Below are positions 6,702 to 14,955 of a stretch of 64,000 bases of DNA, piece after piece (position 1 is the first letter of the stretch; each line of letters begins with the position of its first letter). This stretch comes from Halorhabdus sp. BNX81 (GTDB taxonomy: Archaea; Halobacteriota; Halobacteria; Halobacteriales; Haloarculaceae), in the NCBI RefSeq assembly GCF_029229925.1, contig NZ_CP107254.1, positions 1,116,001 through 1,180,000 of the forward strand. The letters are read 5' to 3'. A program made the translations under genes and the position numbers. The notes beneath the pieces were generated by a model that saw only the letters and a program-made list of their open reading frames with translations, was not told the origin of the DNA and did not search any database.

Positions 6702-8983
6702 GCGTTATCCACCGTTGTTGCTTTTCCGCTGATTCCCGCATCCCCTGTCGATTGCTCGACCTCGAAGCGGTCAAGCAGCGACTGGAGTTCGTCGGCCCGA
6801 TCGAGCAGGTCACCGGCCGAAGCCGTCACTTCCGCGATGGAGTCCGTCTGCTCGTCGGCTGCACTCGCGACCGTGTCTGCTTCCGTGACAGTCTGCTGGC
6901 TAATCGCCGTCAGGTCGTCGACCATCGCCATGACCTGCTGGGCCGTCTCCGCCTGGTCGCCCGTGGCGGCGTCGATCTCCTGGATCCCCTGGTCGGCCTC
7001 CTCGGCGCGCTCGACGATCGTCTCCAGGGAGTCGACCGTCTCGGTCACCGTTTCGACGCCGGCGGCCATCCGCTCGCTGGTCGCCTCCATCGTCTCGACG
7101 GTCTCGCCGGCCTGGGCCTGGATCTGTTCGATTCGCGCCTCGATGTCGCCGGCCGCTTCTTTGGTCTCTTCGGCGAGGTTCTTGACCTCGTCGGCGACGA
7201 CAGCGAACCCTTCGCCGCCGTTCGAATGGGCGGCCTCGATCGAGGCGTTGATCGCGAGCATGTTCGTCTGCTCGACGATCTCGGTGATCACGTCGACGAT
7301 CTCGCCGATTTCGTCCAAGTCGGCGTCCAGATCGTTGATCGCTTGTCTTGTCCGTTCGGTTTCTTCCTCGATCGCATTCATCTCCTCGATCGCATCCTCG
7401 GCCGCCTGGCGACCGGTCTCACCGACTTCGGCCGCCTGCTGGGAGGTCTCGGCGACCTCCTGGGCCGAGCTGGCGACCTCCTCGGCCGAGGCCGAAAGCG
7501 TCTCCATCTCCGCGGCGATGTCCTGGAGGCGCTCGCTCTGCTCGCTCGCACCGTCGAAGATTTCGTCGATGGACTGGCTGACCTGGCGGCTGGCTTCACC
7601 GACGCGATCGGCGTTCCGGCGGACGCTATCACTCGATCGGGAAACCTCGTCGGCGAACGCTTCGACATCGGCGACGGTCGTCTCCAGGGCCTCAAGTGCG
7701 GCGTTGAGTTCCTCGCCGACAGTTGCCATCGCGTCGTTTTCGCTGTCGGGGTCGACCCGCTGGGTCAGATCGCCGTCGGCGACCCGATCGAGCACTTCAC
7801 CGTAGGCAGTCGCCTTCGCTTCCAGATGCGTTGAAAGATCTTCCATCTCAGCGCGCTCGCGCTCTGCATCTTCTCGTGCTGCTTCGGCTTCTTCCTGGGC
7901 TGTCTCGGCCTCGTCGATCTTGGCTCTGAGCGAGTCGCGCATCTCCCCGAAGGAACGATACAGCGTTCCGATCTCGTCCTCCCGCTGGGTCGTGAGATCG
8001 ACCTCGAGATCGCCCGCACCCATCTCACTCGCGCGGCTTGCGAGTCGACGCAGGGAGAGGGCCGTGTTCGAGCCGATCGTGACGCCGATCAGTCCCAGGT
8101 TGATGATCGCGAGCAACACCAGACCCAGCAGATCGGAATTGATCTGCGCAGAGAGGGCGTAGGCCGCGTCGGCCGGCTGTTGGGTCAGCACTGTCCAGTC
8201 GTGGCTATCCATCGCTGTCACCCCCATCACAGTGTCCCCCTGGCGGAGAAACGACCCGTTGGTCGCGTTGGCCGAATCGATCGCCTCGCCGTCGTACGAT
8301 TCGAGAATCTTACTCGCGTTGGGATGGGCGACGTATTGCCCGTTGCCGTCCACCACGACGGTCGATGTCTCCTCGCTCGTCGAGAGGCCCGCCGCCCGAG
8401 ATTCGAGATCGATCATATAGACCAGCGCGCGATCCTCGGCACCCTCGATCGGCGAGAGGACAGCCACGATCGGATGGTCGACGATGGGTACTGAGAACGG
8501 CTGGGAAATGTAGACGTCGTTTGGGCTGTCGAAGGTCGGCGGATCAGTCGCAAATGCCGCGCCCTGATCGGCCGGATTGACGCCCTCCATGGCGTCGCTC
8601 GAACTGGCCAGGAACTGCATGTCGGCCGTATCGAGATAGTGGGCGGCGACGACATCGCCGGGCAGGTCGCCGTCCGCGATCATCCCATCGAGTTCTCGAC
8701 CTATCTGATCGGCGTCACCCGAAGCGAAGACGGGGAGTTTCGTCGTCGTTCTGACGTCTCCCTCGACGGCTGATAGCCACGTTTCGAGTTGATCGGCCTG
8801 TGCATTCGACTGTGTCATCAGCTCCCGTTCGACGTCGTTGCGCAGTTCACCCGACGTCTGGGCACTGATGACCCCACCGAACGCGATCATGATGATCACT
8901 GCGAACGCGAGGGCCACCCCGAGCCGTGCGGTGTACCGTTCGCGCACGAACGAAGGGATTGCTCCGTTGCGTTTCTCTGGCAT
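6698..8983 (-). CDS. htrII: Sensory rhodopsin II transducer HtrII (methyl-accepting protein)
   Basis: A 761-residue transducer. TM1 is about residues 22-42 (LGVALAFAVIIMIAFGG), followed by an extracellular domain of roughly 240 residues with dCache character, TM2 about 287-310, HAMP and a long cytoplasmic coiled coil carrying the signalling hairpin QTNMLAINASIEAAHSNGGEGF and FAVVADEVKNLAEET. Gln/Glu-rich methylation segments flank the tip. The large extracellular domain resembles Halobacterium HtrII, which also senses serine, rather than the short Natronomonas HtrII, so dual light/chemical sensing is plausible. It is the first gene of the unit, with the rhodopsin overlapping its end. An AT-rich element about 25-32 bases upstream (9006-9015) can act as TATA box. 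Confidence 0.93.
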   Translation of the reverse strand: MPEKRNGAIPSFVRERYTARLGVALAFAVIIMIAFGGVISAQTSGELRNDVERELMTQSNAQADQLETWLSAVEGDVRTTTKLPVFASGDADQIGRELDGMIADGDLPGDVVAAHYLDTADMQFLASSSDAMEGVNPADQGAAFATDPPTFDSPNDVYISQPFSVPIVDHPIVAVLSPIEGAEDRALVYMIDLESRAAGLSTSEETSTVVVDGNGQYVAHPNASKILESYDGEAIDSANATNGSFLRQGDTVMGVTAMDSHDWTVLTQQPADAAYALSAQINSDLLGLVLLAIINLGLIGVTIGSNTALSLRRLASRASEMGAGDLEVDLTTQREDEIGTLYRSFGEMRDSLRAKIDEAETAQEEAEAAREDAERERAEMEDLSTHLEAKATAYGEVLDRVADGDLTQRVDPDSENDAMATVGEELNAALEALETTVADVEAFADEVSRSSDSVRRNADRVGEASRQVSQSIDEIFDGASEQSERLQDIAAEMETLSASAEEVASSAQEVAETSQQAAEVGETGRQAAEDAIEEMNAIEEETERTRQAINDLDADLDEIGEIVDVITEIVEQTNMLAINASIEAAHSNGGEGFAVVADEVKNLAEETKEAAGDIEARIEQIQAQAGETVETMEATSERMAAGVETVTETVDSLETIVERAEEADQGIQEIDAATGDQAETAQQVMAMVDDLTAISQQTVTEADTVASAADEQTDSIAEVTASAGDLLDRADELQSLLDRFEVEQSTGDAGISGKATTVDNA

Positions 8984-9005
8984 TGTGCAACGCGACGATT
9001 CGAAT

Positions 9006-9017
9006 TACCGTAAATGG
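9006..9017 (-). promoter_or_regulatory. Probable TATA element of htrII-sop2
   Basis: Read on the minus strand, ATTTACGGTAATT lies about 25-32 bases upstream of the htrII ATG at 8983, the normal distance for an archaeal TATA box driving a leaderless or short-leader transcript. No other candidate is closer. Confidence 0.45.
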
Positions 9018-9142
9018 TGACTTCCTATTCTCAGGCCTGATAACTTGGGGCTGGCCAGGCTCCCTTCGACCGTGTTGAACATACCGAAACGCTGATATTC
9101 CTCCCCGATGAGATTCAGCTAACACACACTACGTGGTACCAT

Positions 9143-10627
9143 ATGGCGGACGCCGGCGATACGCGGAGTCCAATCGAGACAGTCCAGTCGGTCCTTGCTG
9201 AGCCAGCGGACAGCGCCGATCTCCTGCCGTATCTGGTCGGGTTACTTGACGAAGACGAGTCAGCGGTCCGACTCGCCGGCGCGTTCGCACTCTGCGTGAT
9301 CGCCGTTGCCGACCCCGACTCAGTTACGTATGTCACCGATCGCCTGTCCGATCGCCTCGATACCGACAACGCGGAGGCGGAACTCGTCTTTGAGTACCTC
9401 GCCACGACGTTCCCGCGACGGGTCGATGCGGGACTGGGGGACGGCACCCGCCAGGAGCGTGACGGTCGGGAGAAGACCCAGGGGGACGCGGATGTGCCTC
9501 CGTCCAGGGACTCGCCGACGGACGAAGTCGGGCGGGTTCGGCCGCCGGGTGTTGGCTTCGATCCCCGAAACGTCGAGCCGAACCCGAGCGTCATCGATCC
9601 GGCGGATCCACAGCGTCACGACGATCCATCCCGCGAACAGACTGGGGGTGGATCGGACACCGGTGAGGCGGCGTCGGCCGATGTGGGGGGCCGATCGCCA
9701 CAGCTGAGTACCGCGGATCGGCAGCGATGGAACGAACTGTTCGAACAACTGTCCGATATCGTCGCGTACAGTCGGTTCGACGAGTTGATGATGCTGTCGG
9801 GCCAGCAACGCGGTCGGTACGCCGATGTGGCACGCGTCCTGACGGTTGCCGACGGGAGCGAGCGTGCCCTTGGGATGCGGTTGTTCCACCGGCCGCCGTC
9901 GGACGCCCCGGAGTCGTTCCGTACCGAACTCGGGAACGCACTCGATCGTTGGCAAGGGATCGATGAGCACCCCCACATCGCCACCGTCTTCGACTGGAAC
10001 CGCGCGCCACAGCCCTGGGCGGCGACTGAACTCTTCGAGGCGACGGTCGCCGATCGTGTCGAGCCGGTCGCTCCCGCCGCTGCGTTCGCGATCGCGATCG
10101 ACATTGCCGACGCACTCGCATACGCTCATAACCACGGGGTGGTCCACGGCGGACTCGATCCACATACTGTTGGACTTCCTGGCGTTACAGACGGGCAAGC
10201 CGAGGAGACGGGAGCGACACTCCTCAACGTTGGCCTGCTCGAAGTGTATCGCTTTCACGTCACGCCGGCTTCGTGTCTCGATCCGCGATACGCGGCCCCC
10301 GAGTACTACGATCGGCAGTTCGGCCGGATCGATCACACGACCGACGTCTACCACCTCGGGGCACTCCTTTACCGACTCCTCACTGGTCGACCCCCGTTTC
10401 TCGGCGAGTTCGACGCAGTTCGTGACGACATCTTGAACGCAGCCCCACCGACGCCGTCGCTCCAGACCGACGTCCCGGAGGCCGTCGACAGCGTGGTCAC
10501 CAAGGCGATGGCCAAACGCACGCTCCGGAGATACGAAACGATAAATGACTTGCGGCAGGATCTGGTGCGTGTGCACGACGAGTTAACCGGACGTGGCGGC
10601 GATCGTAAACGGAGTGACCTGTCGTGA
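9143..10627 (+). CDS. HEAT-like / protein pseudokinase
   Basis: A 494-residue protein. Residues about 8-95 are helical and look like HEAT/armadillo repeats (LLPYLVGLLDEDESAVRLAGAF). A Pro/Gly/Asp-rich linker (about 100-190) leads to a Ser/Thr kinase fold at about 200-485, recognised by IAIDIADALAYAHNHGVVHGG, YAAPEYYD (APE), DVYHLGALLYRLLTGRPPF and the C-lobe. Catalytic motifs are lost: the VAIK lysine region reads LGMRLF (M245/R246), HRDLKPEN reads HGGLDPHT (H335, G336, G337), and DFG reads NVG (362-364). It is therefore predicted to be a pseudokinase acting as a scaffold or allosteric partner. It is transcribed divergently from htrII and followed after 81 bases by a seven-helix membrane protein. 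Confidence 0.8.
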   Translation: MADAGDTRSPIETVQSVLAEPADSADLLPYLVGLLDEDESAVRLAGAFALCVIAVADPDSVTYVTDRLSDRLDTDNAEAELVFEYLATTFPRRVDAGLGDGTRQERDGREKTQGDADVPPSRDSPTDEVGRVRPPGVGFDPRNVEPNPSVIDPADPQRHDDPSREQTGGGSDTGEAASADVGGRSPQLSTADRQRWNELFEQLSDIVAYSRFDELMMLSGQQRGRYADVARVLTVADGSERALGMRLFHRPPSDAPESFRTELGNALDRWQGIDEHPHIATVFDWNRAPQPWAATELFEATVADRVEPVAPAAAFAIAIDIADALAYAHNHGVVHGGLDPHTVGLPGVTDGQAEETGATLLNVGLLEVYRFHVTPASCLDPRYAAPEYYDRQFGRIDHTTDVYHLGALLYRLLTGRPPFLGEFDAVRDDILNAAPPTPSLQTDVPEAVDSVVTKAMAKRTLRRYETINDLRQDLVRVHDELTGRGGDRKRSDLS

Positions 10628-10708
10628 CCGATCGGGCGGGGTGGTACCGATGACCGATCGAATGGCTGGATCGGACGCCACGAGCTGTGTCGGGACCGGT
10701 GACTGGAC

Positions 10709-11437
10709 ATGATCGGCGGCGGTCTGTCGCTACAGGAGATCGCTGGGAACCCGAACCTGACGTTTATCTATTTCGTCGGGTTCGTACTGATCGGTGTGCT
10801 CGGCATCCGGTTCGGGGTGTATGCCCTCTGGAACCGGCGGGCGAGTCAACTACCGTCCCAGGCGTCGATCTGGACGCATCTCACTGGTGTGGGCGCGGCG
10901 GCCTCCCTCTATGGTCTGGTCGGTGTCCTCCAGATCATCACGCCGGAGATGCCGGCCATCCGGCGGCCGATCCTGCTCGCATTCGTCTTCCTGCTTGCGT
11001 TGACGATGCGGCTCATCGCCCGCCAGGGGACGCCGGCGAACGACGAGGCTGACGACGAAGTGACCGCTCGCCAGCCGGCAGTCGCGTTCTCGCTCGTCGT
11101 CGTTGCGGTATTGGTGGCCGAACTCGCGGGTGTCAAGGAGGGGATCGTCGTCGGGATTGCGGGGATCGGCGCGGTGGTTTTCGCCGGATACGGCTTCTGG
11201 CACGGCCGAACACAGCTATCCCGGTCGATGGTCCAGGGGACGATGCTCGATACGCTGTTGCGTCATCTTCTGCCGGTGCTGGCGTTCGGTGCCTTCGTCC
11301 CGGCAGTCGAACTCGTGACCCTCGTGGGGATCGACCGCGCGATCATCCTCCACGTCCAGATCGTCTTCGTGATCATGGCCGCAACGGCGCTGATGACTGC
11401 GAACATCAAGCTCCGGCAGAACCTCGCGCGGCTCTAA
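10709..11437 (+). CDS. Seven-helix membrane protein of unknown function
   Basis: A 242-residue integral membrane protein. Seven hydrophobic segments can be drawn at about 17-38, 53-73, 85-103, 126-142, 145-162, 186-206 and 211-232, with a short acidic loop (PANDEADDEV) between the third and fourth. There is no lysine in the middle of the last helix, so it is not a retinal protein, and I see no known enzyme motif. It lies 81 bases after the pseudokinase gene and probably shares its transcript. Its stop overlaps the stop of the convergent phosphodiesterase gene by two bases. Family not recognised. Confidence 0.7.
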   Translation: MIGGGLSLQEIAGNPNLTFIYFVGFVLIGVLGIRFGVYALWNRRASQLPSQASIWTHLTGVGAAASLYGLVGVLQIITPEMPAIRRPILLAFVFLLALTMRLIARQGTPANDEADDEVTARQPAVAFSLVVVAVLVAELAGVKEGIVVGIAGIGAVVFAGYGFWHGRTQLSRSMVQGTMLDTLLRHLLPVLAFGAFVPAVELVTLVGIDRAIILHVQIVFVIMAATALMTANIKLRQNLARL

Positions 11438-12096
11438 TGGCCGGGACAGGCCGTCGGTTCCTCGGCGACGATCCCGTCGACGTCCATCTTTTCCAGTGAC
11501 TCCGCGCGTTCGATGTCGTTGATCGGCCAGGCATAGACGGACAGGTCCGACCGATGGGCGCGTTCGATCAGCGCGAAGTCGATGAGTCGCCAGTGGGGAG
11601 CGATCCCCGCACATCCGATGCCGGCCGCGCGCTCGATCGCGGCTTCGGAGGCGTCCTCGACGATCAACACGACCGGCCAGTCGGTCGTCTCCGCGGCGGT
11701 CCCAACCACGTCCGTGTCGAACGACGAGAGCCAGACATCGACATCCGTCCCCGCGACGGCCGCCTGGATGTCCTCGATCAATCCTGACTCCTTGAGTTCT
11801 AAGTTCAATCCGACGGCCGGCGGCACAGCGTCAAGAACAGCAGACAACGTCGGCACACCTTCCCCGGAGCCGTCGACGTTCATGGCCGCGAGTTCCTCGA
11901 CCGAATAGTCCGCTACTGCGCCCGTCTCGTCGGTGAGCCGATCGACGGTCTCGTCGTGAAAGACGACCAGTTCGCCCGACCCACATCGTCGGACGTCGAC
12001 CTCGATCATGTCCGCCTGCGCGGCCGCTTGCCGGACGGCTGTCAGGGTGTTCTCGGGGTAGAGCCCGGCGAAGCCACGGTGAGCGATACAGCGCAT
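11434..12096 (-). CDS. Glycerophosphodiester phosphodiesterase family protein
   Basis: A 220-residue GDPD-family TIM barrel. Signatures: IAHRGFAGLYPENTL near the N-terminus (HR and ENT are catalytic/metal residues), IEVDVRRCGSGELVVFHDETVDRLT (ExD metal ligands and second catalytic His), LNLELKE, VWLSSFD, and the C-terminal VYAWPINDIERAESL with final GIVAEEP. It hydrolyses glycerophosphodiesters to glycerol 3-phosphate plus an alcohol, probably in the cytoplasm since no signal peptide is seen. The start at 12096 (MRCIAHRG) was preferred over the upstream ATG at 12180 because the family begins right before AHRG. Convergent with the preceding membrane protein gene. Confidence 0.9.
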   Translation of the reverse strand: MRCIAHRGFAGLYPENTLTAVRQAAAQADMIEVDVRRCGSGELVVFHDETVDRLTDETGAVADYSVEELAAMNVDGSGEGVPTLSAVLDAVPPAVGLNLELKESGLIEDIQAAVAGTDVDVWLSSFDTDVVGTAAETTDWPVVLIVEDASEAAIERAAGIGCAGIAPHWRLIDFALIERAHRSDLSVYAWPINDIERAESLEKMDVDGIVAEEPTACPGH

Positions 12097-12187
12097 ACTG
12101 TCCGTTCCGCGCCCATCCTGAAAGGGCTTTTCGGGGTGGGTCCCGCGAGTGCGATCGATCGTCTCGGCGAGATGGCCCACAATAAAT

Positions 12188-12199
12188 ACCTATAATCCT
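12188..12199 (+). promoter_or_regulatory. TATA-like element upstream of the acidic-tailed membrane protein
   Basis: The AT-rich stretch AATAAATACCTATAATCC at 12181-12198 ends about 27-31 bases before the ATG at 12225, a fit for an archaeal TATA box with a short or absent leader. Confidence 0.45.
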
Positions 12200-12224
12200 G
12201 GCGCTTGAACCAACGCATGAACAT

Positions 12225-13202
12225 ATGAGTGGGGACGGGCCATCGACGAACACTGAGGAACCAGAACCCGGCGACGAGAACGGGTTGGTCGCAACGTACC
12301 GGCGATACGTCCGATCCGACGTCAGTCGCAGGGAGATCTACAGCGGCTTCGGGTTGTTCTTTGCCGGCGTGACGCTCGGTATTGCCGCGTTCGTCGTGTT
12401 TCTGTACAGTGGGACCTATCCCACCGGATCCGAGCCCTACTGGTACATTCGCGAGGTTGCGATCGTCGCCGGGTCACTGATGGTTCCCGCCGTCTCGTTG
12501 AGCGTCGTCATCCTGCTGCCGGTTGGACGTCGAACGCGCGCGGTCAGCGCGGTCGGAACGATCATCATCCTCCTGTCGGTCGTGTGGTTCACGCAGGTCT
12601 ATCCCTGGCAGTGGAGCTCGGCCAACGACATGAGTGTGATCAGCCTCTACGCCGCGGGGGTCGCGTTACTCGTCGGGGCGACGGGGGCTGCGTTAGTTGC
12701 CCAGTACGTCGATCGGGTCACCGAACAGCCGGGCGAGGATGCCCAGGCCGGCGGCCAGGAGTCCTCGGCAGACGACGTCAGCGACGAGGACGTCCGTGCG
12801 GACATCGACGACGCGATGGCTGATTCCTCGTTGACGTGGGGCGGCGTCGAGACTGAACCGACCACGAAACGGCTCAAATTCGACATGCCAGATGCCGCGG
12901 AGGTGGGCAACGTCGACGAAACTGTCGATGCTGTCACGGAGACCAGATCCGCCAGTGGATCCGTCGACGATGCAGTCGACGGGTTGCGAAAGCTCCAGGG
13001 TGGAGAGGATGCGACGGCACGGGCGGAGAGTCCTGACGAGCAGGTCTCCGCGCTTGCAGCGATGCGCGAGCAACAACAGGCCGAGGCCGACGTCGAGACT
13101 GGGGTCGAGCGCCCGGGCCTGATTGCTCGCCTCCGAGAACGAGTGTTTGGCGGTGACGGCGAAGGGCGACTCGCGGCACTCCGGCGACGACTGTTCGATT
13201 GA
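12225..13202 (+). CDS. Membrane protein with long acidic cytoplasmic tail, next to actin gene
   Basis: A 325-residue protein. Four hydrophobic segments are visible at about 41-63 (YSGFGLFFAGVTLGIAAFVVF), 82-102, 107-127 (AVSAVGTIIILLSVVWF) and 139-160. The remaining half is a soluble, highly acidic tail with a conserved-looking element (LTWGGVETEPTTKRLKFDMPD), a Gln/Ala-rich helix (VSALAAMREQQQAEAD) and a basic end (RLRERVFGGDGEGRLAALRRRLFD). I do not recognise an enzyme motif. It lies 166 bases upstream of a haloarchaeal actin on the same strand, so a role as membrane anchor or regulator of the cytoskeleton is a possible inference, not shown by sequence. Confidence 0.7.
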   Translation: MSGDGPSTNTEEPEPGDENGLVATYRRYVRSDVSRREIYSGFGLFFAGVTLGIAAFVVFLYSGTYPTGSEPYWYIREVAIVAGSLMVPAVSLSVVILLPVGRRTRAVSAVGTIIILLSVVWFTQVYPWQWSSANDMSVISLYAAGVALLVGATGAALVAQYVDRVTEQPGEDAQAGGQESSADDVSDEDVRADIDDAMADSSLTWGGVETEPTTKRLKFDMPDAAEVGNVDETVDAVTETRSASGSVDDAVDGLRKLQGGEDATARAESPDEQVSALAAMREQQQAEADVETGVERPGLIARLRERVFGGDGEGRLAALRRRLFD

Positions 13203-13331
13203 TTTTCGGGCTCCGCATATCGGTCGAATTCGACGCGGTACGACGAGACCGCCACGGACGCCCCTGTCGGGGGAGCTTGGATCAGGTCGGCAGGACCGGG
13301 TTCACTGTTTCGTCACGCGAAATGAAAGTAT

Positions 13332-13343
13332 GATAAATTATTT
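13332..13343 (+). promoter_or_regulatory. TATA box of the actin gene with purine-rich BRE
   Basis: The run GATAAATTATTT lies about 26-37 bases before the actin ATG at 13369 and is preceded by CGAAATGAAAGT, a good BRE. Spacing predicts a leaderless or nearly leaderless mRNA. It is one of the most AT-rich promoters in the window, suggesting strong expression. Confidence 0.6.
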
Positions 13344-13368
13344 CTAACCCCTGGTGCAATGTCCCCTC

Positions 13369-14433
13369 ATGGCAAAGGGACTTGACGTGGGGACGATGAA
13401 TCTCCTGTCCGCCAGACAGGAAGGGAACGAAACGGTCTTCGTGCAACAGCGTAACTCGTTCGTCGAGATCGACTACAGCGACATGGCCGATCAGATGCTG
13501 TCTCGCAGCGACGTGTTGCACATCCGAAAGGACGATAAGGTGTATATCGTCGGGGACGACGCGCTCAACTTCGCGAACATCTTCAACGAGGAGACGCGCC
13601 GGCCAATGCAGGCGGGGATTCTTTCGAGCGACGAGAAGTCGGCGATTCCGATGATCAAGCTCATCACCGAACAGGTGGTCGGTGATCCCCAGTATTCCGA
13701 GGAGCGGTTGTTCTTCTCGGTGCCGGCCGATCCGATCGACGACGATACGTCGACGTTGTATCACCAGAAGACCGTCGAGTCGCTGCTCAGCGACATGGGG
13801 TACGATCCCGAGCCGATCAACGAGGGGATGGCGGTCATCTACTCGGAACTGGCCGACAAGGAGTTCACCGGGCTGGGCATCAGCTTCGGGGCCGGCATGA
13901 CCAACGTCTGCCTGTCGTACTACGCGGTGCCGGTCATGAAGTTCTCGATCGCCCGGGGTGGCGACTGGATCGACGAGAAGGCGGCCCAGGCGACCGGTAC
14001 GCCCGTCGACAAGGTTACCTCCGTCAAGGAGGAGGACTTCGCGCTCGACTTCGAGACCGACGTGGGCGGGATCGAAGGTGCGTTGAGCATCTACTACGAC
14101 AACCTGCTCGATTACGTCATCGAGAACATCATCAACGAGGTCGACGAGGAGGACATCGAGGAGGGGCTTGACGTCCCAGTCGTCGTCACCGGCGGGACCT
14201 CGACGCCGGACGGCTTCGAGGAACTGTTCGCCGAACGGCTCTCGGAAGCGGACCTGCCGTTCTCGATCCAGGGCGTCGATCGGGCCGATAACCCGCTGTA
14301 CAGCGTTGCCCAGGGTGCCCTGGTGGCTGCCCGCTCGGAGGAAGAGCGCGACGGCACGAGGGCCGCAGTCGAGGCTGACGACGAAGTGGAAGACGAGCCA
14401 GAAGCGGAGGCGGAAGCCGAAACCGACGACTGA
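13369..14433 (+). CDS. Haloarchaeal actin homologue (salactin/volactin-type)
   Basis: A 354-residue protein of the actin/MreB ATPase superfamily in its haloarchaeal form. Features: [16 protein letters not shown] (phosphate 1 loop with Asp), an [12 protein letters not shown] strand, [12 protein letters not shown], phosphate 2 loop [29 protein letters not shown] with a connecting segment, and the adenosine motif [17 protein letters not shown]. It ends in an acidic Glu/Ala-rich tail. Haloarchaeal actins (salactin, volactin) form dynamic filaments and influence cell shape or partition; I assign this by family only. It follows a membrane protein with an acidic tail. A decayed copy of the 3' end is found downstream. 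Confidence 0.88.
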   Translation: MAKGLDVGTMNLLSARQEGNETVFVQQRNSFVEIDYSDMADQMLSRSDVLHIRKDDKVYIVGDDALNFANIFNEETRRPMQAGILSSDEKSAIPMIKLITEQVVGDPQYSEERLFFSVPADPIDDDTSTLYHQKTVESLLSDMGYDPEPINEGMAVIYSELADKEFTGLGISFGAGMTNVCLSYYAVPVMKFSIARGGDWIDEKAAQATGTPVDKVTSVKEEDFALDFETDVGGIEGALSIYYDNLLDYVIENIINEVDEEDIEEGLDVPVVVTGGTSTPDGFEELFAERLSEADLPFSIQGVDRADNPLYSVAQGALVAARSEEERDGTRAAVEADDEVEDEPEAEAEAETDD

Positions 14434-14552
14434 GGTCTCTTCACAGTTCGGTTTTTTGACCCGAGACGTAGCGATGCGTCCACGGACGAGACAGAGGCGG
14501 ACGCGGACGCCGAAAGTGACGACTACGGTCTCGTCACGCTTCGTTTTCTGAC
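14407..14552. repeat. Imperfect duplication of the actin gene 3' end
   Basis: Bases 14407-14460 (the last actin codons, stop and T-run) and 14494-14552 align over about 53 positions with roughly 44 identities. The second copy has a 6-base insertion, has lost one T and reads TAC where the first has the TGA stop. Both are in the same reading phase. The second copy now also encodes the C-terminus of the convergent zinc-ribbon gene. This is a decayed tandem duplication spanning codons and terminator. Confidence 0.7.
14452..14457 (+). terminator. Poly-T terminator after actin gene
   Basis: TTCGGTTTTTTGAC lies 19 bases after the actin stop; a run of six T after a GC-rich stretch is a usual archaeal transcription terminator. 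A diverged copy of this element occurs at 14541-14552. Confidence 0.5.
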
Positions 14553-14869
14553 TTGGTATGGAGCGACGCGGCTACGGTCACCGTCTCTTCGAAGTCGTCG
14601 ATGTCGACTCGGGACTCCGTCTCGAAATCCGGATCGTCGACCGGGACTCGAACGCCTTCTTCCCGGACGACCAGACAGGTGTGCTCCGTCGAGAGATTCT
14701 CATTCTCGAACCGTTCCATCGCCCGATCCCAGCTTTCGGGGGCGGCCCCTTCATACCGGTGTGATGCTGGAACCCCACTGAACCCACAGGAATCACAGAC
14801 CACAGCCGTCGCTTCGGTTCCTCCGACAGCGAAAGTCTCCAGGTTCCCCCCGCAACGTGGACACTCCAT
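14534..14869 (-). CDS. Zinc-ribbon protein of unknown function
   Basis: A 111-residue protein that opens MECPRCGG and has C3, C6, C25 and C28 in two CxxC knuckles, a clear zinc ribbon, followed by ASHRYEGAAPESWDRAMERFE (helix) and an acidic C-terminal half. Such small haloarchaeal zinc ribbons are often transcription or RNA-related adaptor proteins, but no specific role can be assigned. Convergent with the actin gene; its last codons lie within the duplicated actin tail. Confidence 0.75.
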   Translation of the reverse strand: MECPRCGGNLETFAVGGTEATAVVCDSCGFSGVPASHRYEGAAPESWDRAMERFENENLSTEHTCLVVREEGVRVPVDDPDFETESRVDIDDFEETVTVAASLHTKSENEA

Positions 14870-14955
14870 ACGAACACTTAGGACTGTATGGTAATGAATG
14901 TGATGCGACCGTAGCAGGGACGGTATTATGGCTCAGGACTTCGTTGACTCCGAGT

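Noticed and set aside
5013-7805. Very long open frame (about 930 codons) on the plus strand opposite the HAD-like, sop2 and htrII genes
   Set aside because: High-GC codon bias produces long antisense frames; the minus-strand proteins have clear motifs while this frame has only Arg/Ser/Asp-rich sequence without domains.
10650-10712. Tiny open frame (20 codons) between the pseudokinase and the seven-helix protein
   Set aside because: Too short, no ribosome-binding signal or conservation evidence; overlaps the start of the next gene.
10709-11437. Second rhodopsin among the seven-helix proteins
   Set aside because: Lacks a lysine in the last helix and any of the DWLLTTP-type helix C motif.
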